Shown piece after piece: positions 39,936-48,460 of a stretch of 50,905 nt of DNA; positions within the stretch are counted from its first letter, which is position 1, and every line of letters begins with the position of its first letter. The notes beneath the pieces are model-generated. The model saw nothing but the letters and a program-made list of their open reading frames with translations. It ran no database searches and was not told the origin of the DNA. Origin of the DNA: CAZEPJ01 sp964514105 (lineage in GTDB: Bacteria; Desulfobacterota; Desulfocorpusculales; Desulfocorpusculum); the NCBI GenBank assembly GCA_964514105.1, contig CAZEPJ010000031.1:1-50905 (forward strand), read 5' to 3'. Both the position numbers and the translations under genes were made by a program.

Positions 39936-41480
39936 ATGAAGCCCCAAGGGGTCATGGCGGGCCGGTCCGGGGCGTCGCGGACCTGCGCCGTGGAGCGGCC
40001 CCGGGAGCCGTGCGCCATGGTGATCGTGGGGGCCTCGGGGGACCTCGCGACCAGAAAGCTGATGCCGGCCCTGTTCCGCCTGTACTGCGGCGGGGGCCTG
40101 CCGGAGCGTTTTTTCATCGTGGGCTGCGGCAGGACGCCGTGGAACGACGAGGTCTTCAGGAAGAGGATGGGGGAGGCCGTGCAGGCCGCGGGGCTCCAGA
40201 CGGCGGACTCGTGGACGGGTTTCGCGCGGGGCCTGGCGTATCGCCCTGTGGACTACGAGGACCCAGGCTCCTTCGAGGCCCTGGCCGCGCTCCTGTCCGA
40301 ACTCGCCCCTCGATACGGCACGGGCGGCAATCGCATCCTGTACCTGGCCATCCCGCCGGGACTGTACGAAGGCGTCGTCGACATGCTGGGGCGGGTCGGG
40401 CTGGCCCGGGAAGGGGAGGGGAGGGGCTGGTCGCGCATCGTCGTGGAGAAGCCCTTCGGGCGGGACCTGCGCAGCGCCCAATCCCTGGATCGCCGGTTGC
40501 ACCGGTACTTTGGAGAGCACCAGATCTTCCGCATCGACCATTACCTGGCCAAGGAGACCGTCCAGAACATCCTCCTGTTCCGGTTCGCCAACGCCGTGTT
40601 CGAGCCCATTTGGAGCCGGGCGTATGTGGAACGGGTGGCCATCACGGCGGCCGAGACCCTGGGGGTGGGGCATCGGGCGGGCTATTACGAGCAGTCCGGC
40701 GTGCTTCGCGACATGTTCCAGAATCACATGATGCAGCTGCTGGCCCTGGTGGCCATGGAGCCCCCATCCCGGTTCGATGCCGAGGCCGTGCGGGACGAGA
40801 AGGCCAAGCTATTTGCGTCCCTCCGGCCCCTGCCGCCGGAGCGGCTCCGGGGCCGTCTGGTCCTGGGGCAGTATGGCCCGGGCACGGTGGAGGGGGCCGG
40901 GGTGGCGGGATACCGGCAGGAGGCCGGGGTGTCTGCGGCATCCCTCACGCCCACCTTCGCTGCCATGAGGACCTTCATCGACAACTGGCGTTGGCAGGGG
41001 GTTCCGTTCCTCCTCACCTCGGGCAAGCGCATGGCCCGAAAGACCACGAGCATCGTGGTGCGGTTCCGGGAGGTGCCCCACTCCATGTTCGCGCCTGTGC
41101 TGGGGGAGCGGATCCCGGCCAATGATCTGACCTTCGAGATCCATCCCAGCGAAGCCATCCGCCTGACCTTTCAGGCCAAGTCCCCCGGGCCGGAGATCTG
41201 CATGCGGACCGTGCCAATGCGCTTTGACTACCAGGACGGGCAGGGCGTCCCCCCCCAGGACGCCTATGAGAAGGTCCTGGTGGACTGCATCCACGGGGAC
41301 CAGATGCTCTTCTGGCGTCAGGACGGCTTGGAGCTGTGCTGGGAGTATCTGACACCCATCCTGGAGCAATGCGAGGGGTGCGACGATCAAGCCGCCAACC
41401 TGCATCCGTACGAGGCTGGCTCCTGGGGGCCGCCCCAGGCCCAACGGCTCATCGGCGACCTGGGCCTGCTGGACGCCTAG
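39936..41480 (+). CDS. zwf: Glucose-6-phosphate 1-dehydrogenase
   Basis: A 514-aa enzyme. GASGDLA at 32-38 binds NADP, IVVEKPFGRDL follows, and RIDHYLAKETVQN holds the active-site His (H202). It oxidises glucose-6-phosphate to the lactone with NADP. ATG 39936 follows GGGAGGAGGCGG. It lies 43 bp after gnd, and the lactonase starts 1 bp after its stop. Confidence 0.95.
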   Translation: MKPQGVMAGRSGASRTCAVERPREPCAMVIVGASGDLATRKLMPALFRLYCGGGLPERFFIVGCGRTPWNDEVFRKRMGEAVQAAGLQTADSWTGFARGLAYRPVDYEDPGSFEALAALLSELAPRYGTGGNRILYLAIPPGLYEGVVDMLGRVGLAREGEGRGWSRIVVEKPFGRDLRSAQSLDRRLHRYFGEHQIFRIDHYLAKETVQNILLFRFANAVFEPIWSRAYVERVAITAAETLGVGHRAGYYEQSGVLRDMFQNHMMQLLALVAMEPPSRFDAEAVRDEKAKLFASLRPLPPERLRGRLVLGQYGPGTVEGAGVAGYRQEAGVSAASLTPTFAAMRTFIDNWRWQGVPFLLTSGKRMARKTTSIVVRFREVPHSMFAPVLGERIPANDLTFEIHPSEAIRLTFQAKSPGPEICMRTVPMRFDYQDGQGVPPQDAYEKVLVDCIHGDQMLFWRQDGLELCWEYLTPILEQCEGCDDQAANLHPYEAGSWGPPQAQRLIGDLGLLDA

Positions 41481-41481
41481 G

Positions 41482-42249
41482 GTGGAGGTCCATTGCCATG
41501 GCACCGAGGAGGCCTTGTTTGGGCATGCCGCCGCCCTGATCCTGGCCCGGGCCCGGGAGGCGGTGGGGCGAAGGGGCTCATTCTCCCTGGCCCTTTCGGG
41601 AGGGAAGACCCCCGAGGGGCTGTACGGCCTGCTGGCCGCTTTTCCCTTGGCCTGCGAGATGCCCTGGGACCGCACGCAGCTCTTCTGGGGGGATGAGCGA
41701 TGCGTGCCGCCGGACCATGCCCTGAGCAACTTCGCCATGGCCCGGCGGGCCCTCATCTCCCGGATCCCCATCCCACCCGCCAACGTGCACCGCATGGAGG
41801 GCGAGATGGGGTCTGCCGGAGAGGCGGCCCTGCGGTACGAGGGGCTCCTCCGGCGAGTCCTGTGCGCCGGCCGGGGCCACGCGCAGGCCCCCCCCGCCAT
41901 GGACCTCGTCCTCCTGGGCGTCGGCCGAGACGGGCATACGGCGTCGCTCTTCCCCGGCAGCCCCGCCCTTGGGGAACGGCGCAGATGGGCCGTGGCCGTG
42001 ACGCCGCCCCCGGACGCATCGCCCGCCGTGGAGCGCATCACCCTGACGCTCCCTGTGTTCAATGCCGCTCGGTGCGTCATGTTCCTGGTCACGGGCCGGG
42101 ACAAACAGGCCGTGGTCCGACGCATCCTGGCCGGGGGCCCGGGGGGTGAGGACGTCTTGCCTGCCGGGGCCGTCCGGCCTCGGGGGGATCTGCTCTGGCT
42201 CGTCTGCCCGGGATGCCTTGACACCCCCCCGGGGCGTCGGCCATCATAG
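41482..42249 (+). CDS. pgl: 6-phosphogluconolactonase
   Basis: A 255-aa protein of the DevB/Pgl family, which hydrolyses 6-phosphogluconolactone. Family blocks: FSLALSGGKTPEGLYGLLA, FWGDERCVPPDHALSNF, MDLVLLGVGRDGHTASLFP and AARCVMFLVTGRDK. GTG 41482 begins 1 bp after the zwf stop; ATG 41498 is out of frame. The end overlaps a possible promoter for the next operon. Confidence 0.93.
   Translation: MEVHCHGTEEALFGHAAALILARAREAVGRRGSFSLALSGGKTPEGLYGLLAAFPLACEMPWDRTQLFWGDERCVPPDHALSNFAMARRALISRIPIPPANVHRMEGEMGSAGEAALRYEGLLRRVLCAGRGHAQAPPAMDLVLLGVGRDGHTASLFPGSPALGERRRWAVAVTPPPDASPAVERITLTLPVFNAARCVMFLVTGRDKQAVVRRILAGGPGGEDVLPAGAVRPRGDLLWLVCPGCLDTPPGRRPS
42218..42247 (+). promoter_or_regulatory. 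Candidate promoter for the molybdenum hydroxylase operon
   Basis: TTGACA (42218-42223) and CATCAT (42242-42247) with an 18-bp spacer, within the end of pgl. The -10 is imperfect. Confidence 0.45.
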
Positions 42250-42302
42250 CCCCGTTGCGTCGGCGCGGCTCGACCCACTCGGGGCAAACCGTCGAGGTGT
42301 CC

Positions 42303-42794
<492 letters not shown>

Positions 42795-42798
42795 CGAG

Positions 42799-43683
42799 AT
42801 GCCGCTTCCCCCGTTCACGTACCTGGCGCCCCGCACCCTTCAGGAGGCCTGCGCCCTGCTGGCGGAGCACGGGGAGCGGGCGCGCCTCATGGCCGGGGGC
42901 ACGGATTTGATCATCCGGCTGCGGCACCGGGCCGTCGCCCCCGCGTTCGTCATCGGGCTTCGAAATGTCCCGGGGCTGGATCACGTGCGGTTCGACGCCC
43001 GCGGCGGCCTGGTGATCGGTGCGGCGGCCACCCTGGCCCAGGTGGCCGAGCACCCCGAGGTGCGGCACCACTACCCGGCCCTGGCCACGTCCGCGGGGCG
43101 CACCGCCACCGTGCTCATCCGCAACATGGGGACGGTGGCCGGGAACCTGTGCAACGCGGCGCCTTCCGCGGACAACGCGCCGCCCCTTTTGGTCTACGGG
43201 GCCCGACTGACGCTGGCCCACCCCGGGGGGGAGCGGATCCTCGCCGTGGAGGAGTTTTTCCGGGGTCCCGGGCTCACGGCCCTGGAGACGGGGGAGATCC
43301 TCAAGGAGATCCATCTCCCCCCGCCGTCGGCGCAGGCGGGCTCCCACTACGAGAAGATATCGGCCCGGGGCAAGGTGGATATCGCCGCCGTGGGCGTGGC
43401 CGCACTGGTGGAGCGGGACGACTCGGGGGCGTGCCGCCGGGTGCGCATGGCCCTGGGGGCGGTGGCGCCGGTGCCCATGCGCGCCCGCGGCGCCGAACGG
43501 GTCCTGGAGGGGAAGGCTCCGTCGCCCGAGCTCCTGGAGGAGGCTGCCGAGACCGCGGCCGGGGAGTGCAGCCCCATTTCCGACGTCCGGGCCTCGGCGT
43601 CGTACCGGCGCCTCATGGTGCGCGTCCTGGCCGGCCGTGCCCTGAGGGCGAGCCTGGAGGTCCGGCCGCCGCGCTGCGCGTGA
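42799..43683 (+). CDS. Molybdenum hydroxylase, FAD-binding subunit
   Basis: A 294-aa subunit. The FAD motifs are RLMAGGTDLIIRLRH and RNMGTVAGNLCNAAPSADN. The ~40-residue insert with an extra [4Fe-4S] cluster found in 4-hydroxybenzoyl-CoA reductase is not present, so that activity is unlikely. ATG 42799 follows AAGGAGGGG and starts 4 bp after the previous stop. Confidence 0.93.
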   Translation: MPLPPFTYLAPRTLQEACALLAEHGERARLMAGGTDLIIRLRHRAVAPAFVIGLRNVPGLDHVRFDARGGLVIGAAATLAQVAEHPEVRHHYPALATSAGRTATVLIRNMGTVAGNLCNAAPSADNAPPLLVYGARLTLAHPGGERILAVEEFFRGPGLTALETGEILKEIHLPPPSAQAGSHYEKISARGKVDIAAVGVAALVERDDSGACRRVRMALGAVAPVPMRARGAERVLEGKAPSPELLEEAAETAAGECSPISDVRASASYRRLMVRVLAGRALRASLEVRPPRCA

Positions 43684-43741
43684 GGGCCGCGTGGAGGCGC
43701 GCGTCCGCAATCCACAATGCGAAATGGAAGGATGAGCTGGG

Positions 43742-46024
43742 ATGTCCGAACATCGCTACATCGGGAGGGACCTTCCCCGCCTCGACGCCCCGGCCAAGGT
43801 GACGGGGCGGGCCGTGTACACGGGGGACATGCAGCTGCCCGGCATGCTCCACGGCAAGCTCCTGCGCAGTGCGGTGCCCCACGCCCGGATCCTCCATATC
43901 GACACCTCCCGGGCCTTGGCCCTGCGGGGGGTCAAGGCCGTGATCACGGGGAAGGACACCCCGGGCATTCCATACGGCAACTGGCGGCTGGTCCCCCAGA
44001 CGCAGGACGAGCACCCCCTGGCCATGGACCGGGTGCGCTTCATCGGGGACGAGGTGGCCGCGGTGGCGGCCATCGATCTGGACACGGCGGAGGAGGCGAT
44101 CCACCTCATCCAGGTGGACTACGAGGAGCTGCCGGCGCACTTCGACGTGGACGCGGCCCTGGCCCCGGGGGCCGCCCTGATCCACGACGACGGACGGCTG
44201 ACCAGCAATGTCAGCCTGGAGCGCAAGATCGACTACGGCGATCTGGAGGCGGCCTTCGAGGCGGCCGACTACGTCCGGGAGGACCGCTTCACGGTGCAGG
44301 CCGTCTCTCACGCCTATCTGGAGCCCTGCACGACCTTGGCCGAGGCAGACCCCGAGGGGAGGATCACCCTGTGGACATCCACCCAGACGCCGTACATCGT
44401 CCAGTGTCTGCTGGCCTCCACCCTGGGGATCCCCGAGAACCACGTCCGGGTCATCAAACCCTTCGTGGGGGGCGGATTCGGCGGGAAGATGGAGCTGCGA
44501 CCGTGGGATTTCTGCGCGGCCCTCCTTGCGAGGATGACGGGCCGCCCGGTGCGCTTCACCCTGACCCGGGCGGAGGAGCTGGCCACGGGCCGCCGGCGCC
44601 ACCCCATGAAGATCCGATCCAAGGTGGGCTTTAAACGGGACGGCACCCTTCTGGGCAAGGAGTTCGAGGTCTACCTGGACGGCGGGGCCTACAACTCCAT
44701 GGGGCCCACGGCCACTTTCCTGGTGGGCAACTTCGGGGCCATGCTGTACCGGTATCCGGCCTACCGCTACCGCGGCTACCATGTGTACACCAACAAGCCT
44801 CCAGCCGGGGCCATGCGGGGCTTCGGCGCGCCCCAGGCTTTGTTCGCCGCCGAAAGCCAGATGAACATGGCCGCTGAGGAGCTGGGGATCGATCCCATCG
44901 ATCTGCGGCTCAAGAACGCCATGGTCCCGGGCGACGTGATCCCGGGAGTGGCCACCATCTCCTCCTGCGGATTTGTGGAGAGCCTGCGGAAGGTGGCCGA
45001 GATGACGCGCTGGAGGGAGAAGCGCAAGGCCCTGCCCCGGGGACAGGGGATCGGCGTGGGGTGCTACAGCTTCATCTCGGGCGGGGTGTTTAACTGGTTC
45101 AACACCCGCTATCCGTTCTCCTCGGCCGAGGTGCGGGCCTTCGATGACGGGACCGTGCACCTGCTCACCATGGCGTCGGACATCGGCCAGGGATCGGACA
45201 CAGTGCTCCGACAGATCCTGGCCGAGGAGCTGGGGATCTCCGTGGAGCGGATCCGCCTGACCTCGGCGGACACGGCCATGACCCCCAAGGCCGACCTGGG
45301 CTCCTGGGGCAGCCGCGTGACCCTCATGGCGGGGAACGCCGTGCTCCAGGCGGCCCGCCGGGTCAAGGAGCAGCTCGCCTCGGTGGTCTCGGCCCGCTTC
45401 GACCTCAACGTGATCCATGAGGTGGCCTTCGGGGGCGACCGGGTCTTCGTCAAGGCCCGTCCGGATCGGGGCCTGGAGTTCGGTCAGGCCGTGCACATGG
45501 CCGTGCGGGCCAACCGCGGGGAAGCGGTCATCGGCCGGGGAGGGTACACGCCCAGGGACAAGGGACTGGTGAGTCCGGCCTTCTCCTTCGGGGCCCAGGT
45601 GGCCGAGGTGTCGGTGGACGAGGAGACGGGCCTCATCCGGGTGGAGAAGATGACCACGGCCCACGACTGCGGCACGGTGATCAACCCCATGAGCGTGGAG
45701 GGCCAGCTGGAGGGATCTGTCCACATGGGGCTGGGCTACGCCCTGTGCGAGCAGTTCGTCATGCGGGACGGGCATACCCTCAACACGACGTTCCTGGATT
45801 ACAAGATCGCCACGGCCGAGGACATGCCCCCCGGGGAGTCGTTCTGCGTGGAGACCTTCGAGCCCGAGGGCCCGTTCGGGGCCAAGGAGGCGGGCGAGGG
45901 GCTGGCGTCGCCCACGGCGCCGGCCATCGCGGACGCCGTGTACCATGCCACGGGGTTCCGCTGCCTGGATCTCCCCATCACCCCCGAGAAGGTCCTGCGC
46001 GGGACGGGCCGGCTCCGGGACTAG
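43742..46024 (+). CDS. Molybdenum hydroxylase, molybdopterin-binding large subunit
   Basis: A 760-aa subunit of the xanthine oxidase family. Mo-cofactor contacts include GGGFGGKMELRP, PPAGAMRGFGAPQ and GSWGSRVTLMAGNAV; KEAGEGLASPT near the end holds the expected active-site Glu. The CO-dehydrogenase loop (AYRCSFR) is not found. Xanthine, aldehyde, nicotinate or another N-heterocycle is possible. ATG 43742 follows GGAAGG. There is no maturation gene (xdhC-like) next to it. Confidence 0.93.
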   Translation: MSEHRYIGRDLPRLDAPAKVTGRAVYTGDMQLPGMLHGKLLRSAVPHARILHIDTSRALALRGVKAVITGKDTPGIPYGNWRLVPQTQDEHPLAMDRVRFIGDEVAAVAAIDLDTAEEAIHLIQVDYEELPAHFDVDAALAPGAALIHDDGRLTSNVSLERKIDYGDLEAAFEAADYVREDRFTVQAVSHAYLEPCTTLAEADPEGRITLWTSTQTPYIVQCLLASTLGIPENHVRVIKPFVGGGFGGKMELRPWDFCAALLARMTGRPVRFTLTRAEELATGRRRHPMKIRSKVGFKRDGTLLGKEFEVYLDGGAYNSMGPTATFLVGNFGAMLYRYPAYRYRGYHVYTNKPPAGAMRGFGAPQALFAAESQMNMAAEELGIDPIDLRLKNAMVPGDVIPGVATISSCGFVESLRKVAEMTRWREKRKALPRGQGIGVGCYSFISGGVFNWFNTRYPFSSAEVRAFDDGTVHLLTMASDIGQGSDTVLRQILAEELGISVERIRLTSADTAMTPKADLGSWGSRVTLMAGNAVLQAARRVKEQLASVVSARFDLNVIHEVAFGGDRVFVKARPDRGLEFGQAVHMAVRANRGEAVIGRGGYTPRDKGLVSPAFSFGAQVAEVSVDEETGLIRVEKMTTAHDCGTVINPMSVEGQLEGSVHMGLGYALCEQFVMRDGHTLNTTFLDYKIATAEDMPPGESFCVETFEPEGPFGAKEAGEGLASPTAPAIADAVYHATGFRCLDLPITPEKVLRGTGRLRD

Positions 46025-46139
46025 TCGGTGCCTGCGTTGAGACGGCGTGCAACCGCGCCGGCACCCCCCGCGGGGGGGGGGGCACGGGTCGCTTCCCGCT
46101 CCCTCCGGCGCGGACACCGGCACTGACTTGGTGATCGAC

Positions 46140-46427
46140 ATGAGCGGAAGGCGCCAACGGCGGACAATGGGATGCGGGGCCGGAGCCGTTCGGGTCCTCC
46201 GCCCCGGCCCCACGCCTCCGTGCGTGACCCGGGGAGAGATCCTCTGCCGGGGGTGCCCGGGTTGGGCCGCCATGCAAGAGGCCATGGAGGCGGGGGGGTG
46301 CTGGCGGCGCTATCCGGTCCACTGCTCGGCCACGGGGCTGACCATCTCGGCTGCCGAGGGCCGCGACGGGCCGGGCACGGCCGGCGGTCGGCCGGGGCCC
46401 GCGCCAAAGAAGATCCACAAGGCGTGA
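46140..46427 (+). CDS. Possible small Cys-rich protein, 95 aa
   Basis: This frame fills most of the 413-bp gap between the Mo hydroxylase and corA (46025-46437). It has ILCRGCPGW and two further Cys in GGCWRRYPVHCSATG, which could bind a metal. No good ribosome site precedes ATG 46140, and the basic first third and Pro/Gly-rich end look like non-coding GC-rich sequence. The short CCCCCC-G/C-GGGGGG run near 46066-46081 is the only other feature seen in the gap. Confidence 0.35.
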   Translation: MSGRRQRRTMGCGAGAVRVLRPGPTPPCVTRGEILCRGCPGWAAMQEAMEAGGCWRRYPVHCSATGLTISAAEGRDGPGTAGGRPGPAPKKIHKA

Positions 46428-46437
46428 GCAAGGGATC

Positions 46438-47523
46438 ATGACCAGACACGGAAAGCGTCGCTCCAGGCTATCCAAGAAGCGGTCCGGGAAGGCGGGGCTT
46501 CCGCCGGGGACCCTGGTCCACATCGGCGAGCGAAAGACCGAGCGGCCCAGGATCACTGTGATGGATTACGACGAGGGAGGGGCCCGCACCCGGGAGACCG
46601 AGTCGGCGGAGGCGTGCCACGTCTATCGAGACAAGCCCAACACCACGTGGATCAACATCAACGGCATCCACAAGATCGAGTTGGTGGACGAGCTGGGAAG
46701 GTGCTTCGGCCTGCACCCCCTGCTCATGGAGGACGTGCTGGACACCGGGCAGCGGCCCAAGATGGAGGACTACGAGGACCATCTCTTCCTGGTCCTGAAG
46801 GTGCTGGTGTACGACGAGGAGCACGGGGAGGTCCTGGGGGACCAGGTGAGTTTGGTCCTGGGCCCCAACTATGTCATCTCGTTTCAGGAGGGGGAGAACG
46901 ACCTGTTCGAGCCCGTCCGAGAGCGGATCCGGACCGGCAAGGGGCGCATCCGGAAGATGGGGGCCGACTACCTGGTCTACTCCCTGGTGGACGCCGTGGT
47001 GGATAGCTACTTCGTGGTCCTGGAGAGGATCGGAGAGCGCATCGAGACGCTGGAGGATGAGCTGGTCACGGCCCCCACCCCCGACACCCTGAGCGCCATC
47101 CACAGCCTGAAGCGAGAGATGATCTTCCTGCGCCGGTCGGTCTGGCCCCTCCGGGAACTCCTCGGCAGCCTGGAGCGGGGGGAAACCGCCCTCATCCGGG
47201 AACCCACCCAGATCTACCTGCGGGACGTGTACGACAACACCATCCAGGTGATGGAGACCATCGAGACCTACCGGGATGTCCTATCGGGCATGCTGGACAT
47301 CTACCTTTCGAGCATCAGCAACCGGCTCAGCCAGGTGATGAAGGTCCTGACCATCATCTCCACCATCTTCATCCCCCTGACCTTCATCGCCGGCGTGTAC
47401 GGCATGAACTTCAAGCACATGCCCGAGCTGGAGTGGCCGTGGGGCTATCCGGCCATCCTCACCTTCATGGGCGTTGCCGCCGCCTCGATGCTGGCCTGCT
47501 TCAGGCGCAAGAAATGGCTGTGA
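46438..47523 (+). CDS. corA: CorA-type magnesium/cobalt transporter
   Basis: A 361-aa protein. A long cytoplasmic N-terminal domain with acidic helices is followed by two C-terminal membrane helices (LTIISTIFIPLTFIAGVYG and AILTFMGVAAASMLACF) joined by the signature GMN at 322-324 and the MPEL loop. It forms a pentameric channel for Mg2+ (or Co2+/Ni2+). ATG 46438 has AAGGGA upstream. A GC hairpin with four Ts follows. Confidence 0.93.
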   Translation: MTRHGKRRSRLSKKRSGKAGLPPGTLVHIGERKTERPRITVMDYDEGGARTRETESAEACHVYRDKPNTTWININGIHKIELVDELGRCFGLHPLLMEDVLDTGQRPKMEDYEDHLFLVLKVLVYDEEHGEVLGDQVSLVLGPNYVISFQEGENDLFEPVRERIRTGKGRIRKMGADYLVYSLVDAVVDSYFVVLERIGERIETLEDELVTAPTPDTLSAIHSLKREMIFLRRSVWPLRELLGSLERGETALIREPTQIYLRDVYDNTIQVMETIETYRDVLSGMLDIYLSSISNRLSQVMKVLTIISTIFIPLTFIAGVYGMNFKHMPELEWPWGYPAILTFMGVAAASMLACFRRKKWL

Positions 47524-47565
47524 GGGCGAGGGGGCTCACCCGGGGGGAGGGGGGAGGCGGCGGCG

Positions 47566-47584
47566 AGGCCCCCCCCGGCCTTTT
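47566..47584 (+). terminator. Probable terminator after corA
   Basis: AGGCC (47566-47570) and GGCCT (47577-47581) with a C6 loop, followed by TTT. The stem is short, so confidence is moderate. Confidence 0.45.
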
Positions 47585-47586
47585 CG

Positions 47587-48444
47587 TCACGGGGGCAGGT
47601 TCGCCGTCAATCGATGCAAATAGCTGTTTCGGAGCCCGGGGGCTGCCGCCCCGAGGACTCCGGCCAGGAATCGCCCTTTCCGGAGCAGGGCCACGGCGCC
47701 GTGATTGGGGTCCTCCAGGGTGACGGGCTCGGTCCCCCCGCCTCCGTCCTTTGGGCCCAGCTGGGCCACATAGGCCGAGAGCATGGCCTCGGCCGCGGCA
47801 GGATCCGCCGCCTCCAGCGCCACGAGCCGGAACTGGGCGCCGTCCACGGTGTAGTCCGCCAGGAAGCCCGCCTGGAAGAAGGGGTATCCCAGCACGTTGC
47901 GATCCACGTAAATCTCCGAGTGGGGGACCTTCCCCTCGCCGGGGAACGCGGCCAGGAGGGCCGGCAGGGCGGCCTCACCCGGCAGCTGCCCCGCGATCTC
48001 TCGGACGAATGTCTCCAGGACCTGCCCCCCCCCGGGCCCCAGGTCGCTGCCTGCGACCCTGACGTAGTGGCTCCCCTTGACGATCCCCGCGAATCCGCTC
48101 CCCTCGTCCACATAGGCCTGCGCCCCGACCTCCATGTACCGACCCTGGGGGACGCGCTCCCGGCTGTACACCCCGAAGGCCTGGCGGGGGGTCCCGTGGG
48201 TGTAGACCTCCACCAGCACCGAGGCCATGCCGGGTCCCCGGTACTCGGCCGTCTGGAGGGCCTCAAGACCGTACGCCAGGTACAGGTCCGCGGCACCGTT
48301 GATGGCATCGAAAACGTTGTCGGGCGTGTATCGCTGGATCTCGCCATGCCGATTCCAGCCCGGGATCTCGGGGAAAAGGCCCGCCGCCCACCCGGGCCCG
48401 GAGGCCAGGGCCAGCCAGAGGATCACCATGGGCCATCGGTTCAT
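47587..48444 (-). CDS. Secreted DUF6599-like protein
   Basis: A 285-aa protein with a signal peptide (RWPMVILWLALASGPGWAAG). The mature part begins FPEIPGWNRHGEIQRYTPDN and has FDAINGAADLYLAYGLEALQ, a pattern I associate with DUF6599 proteins in Desulfobacterota, which have no known function. ATG 48444 (complement) follows GGGAGG. It lies 16 bp downstream of the hybrid kinase on the same strand and is probably cotranscribed. Confidence 0.8.
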   Translation of the reverse strand: MNRWPMVILWLALASGPGWAAGLFPEIPGWNRHGEIQRYTPDNVFDAINGAADLYLAYGLEALQTAEYRGPGMASVLVEVYTHGTPRQAFGVYSRERVPQGRYMEVGAQAYVDEGSGFAGIVKGSHYVRVAGSDLGPGGGQVLETFVREIAGQLPGEAALPALLAAFPGEGKVPHSEIYVDRNVLGYPFFQAGFLADYTVDGAQFRLVALEAADPAAAEAMLSAYVAQLGPKDGGGGTEPVTLEDPNHGAVALLRKGRFLAGVLGAAAPGLRNSYLHRLTANLPP

Positions 48445-48460
48445 CCGGCCTCCCTTGGGA

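Noticed and set aside
42799..43683. 4-hydroxybenzoyl-CoA reductase beta subunit
   Set aside because: The Cys-containing insert that holds the extra [4Fe-4S] cluster is missing.
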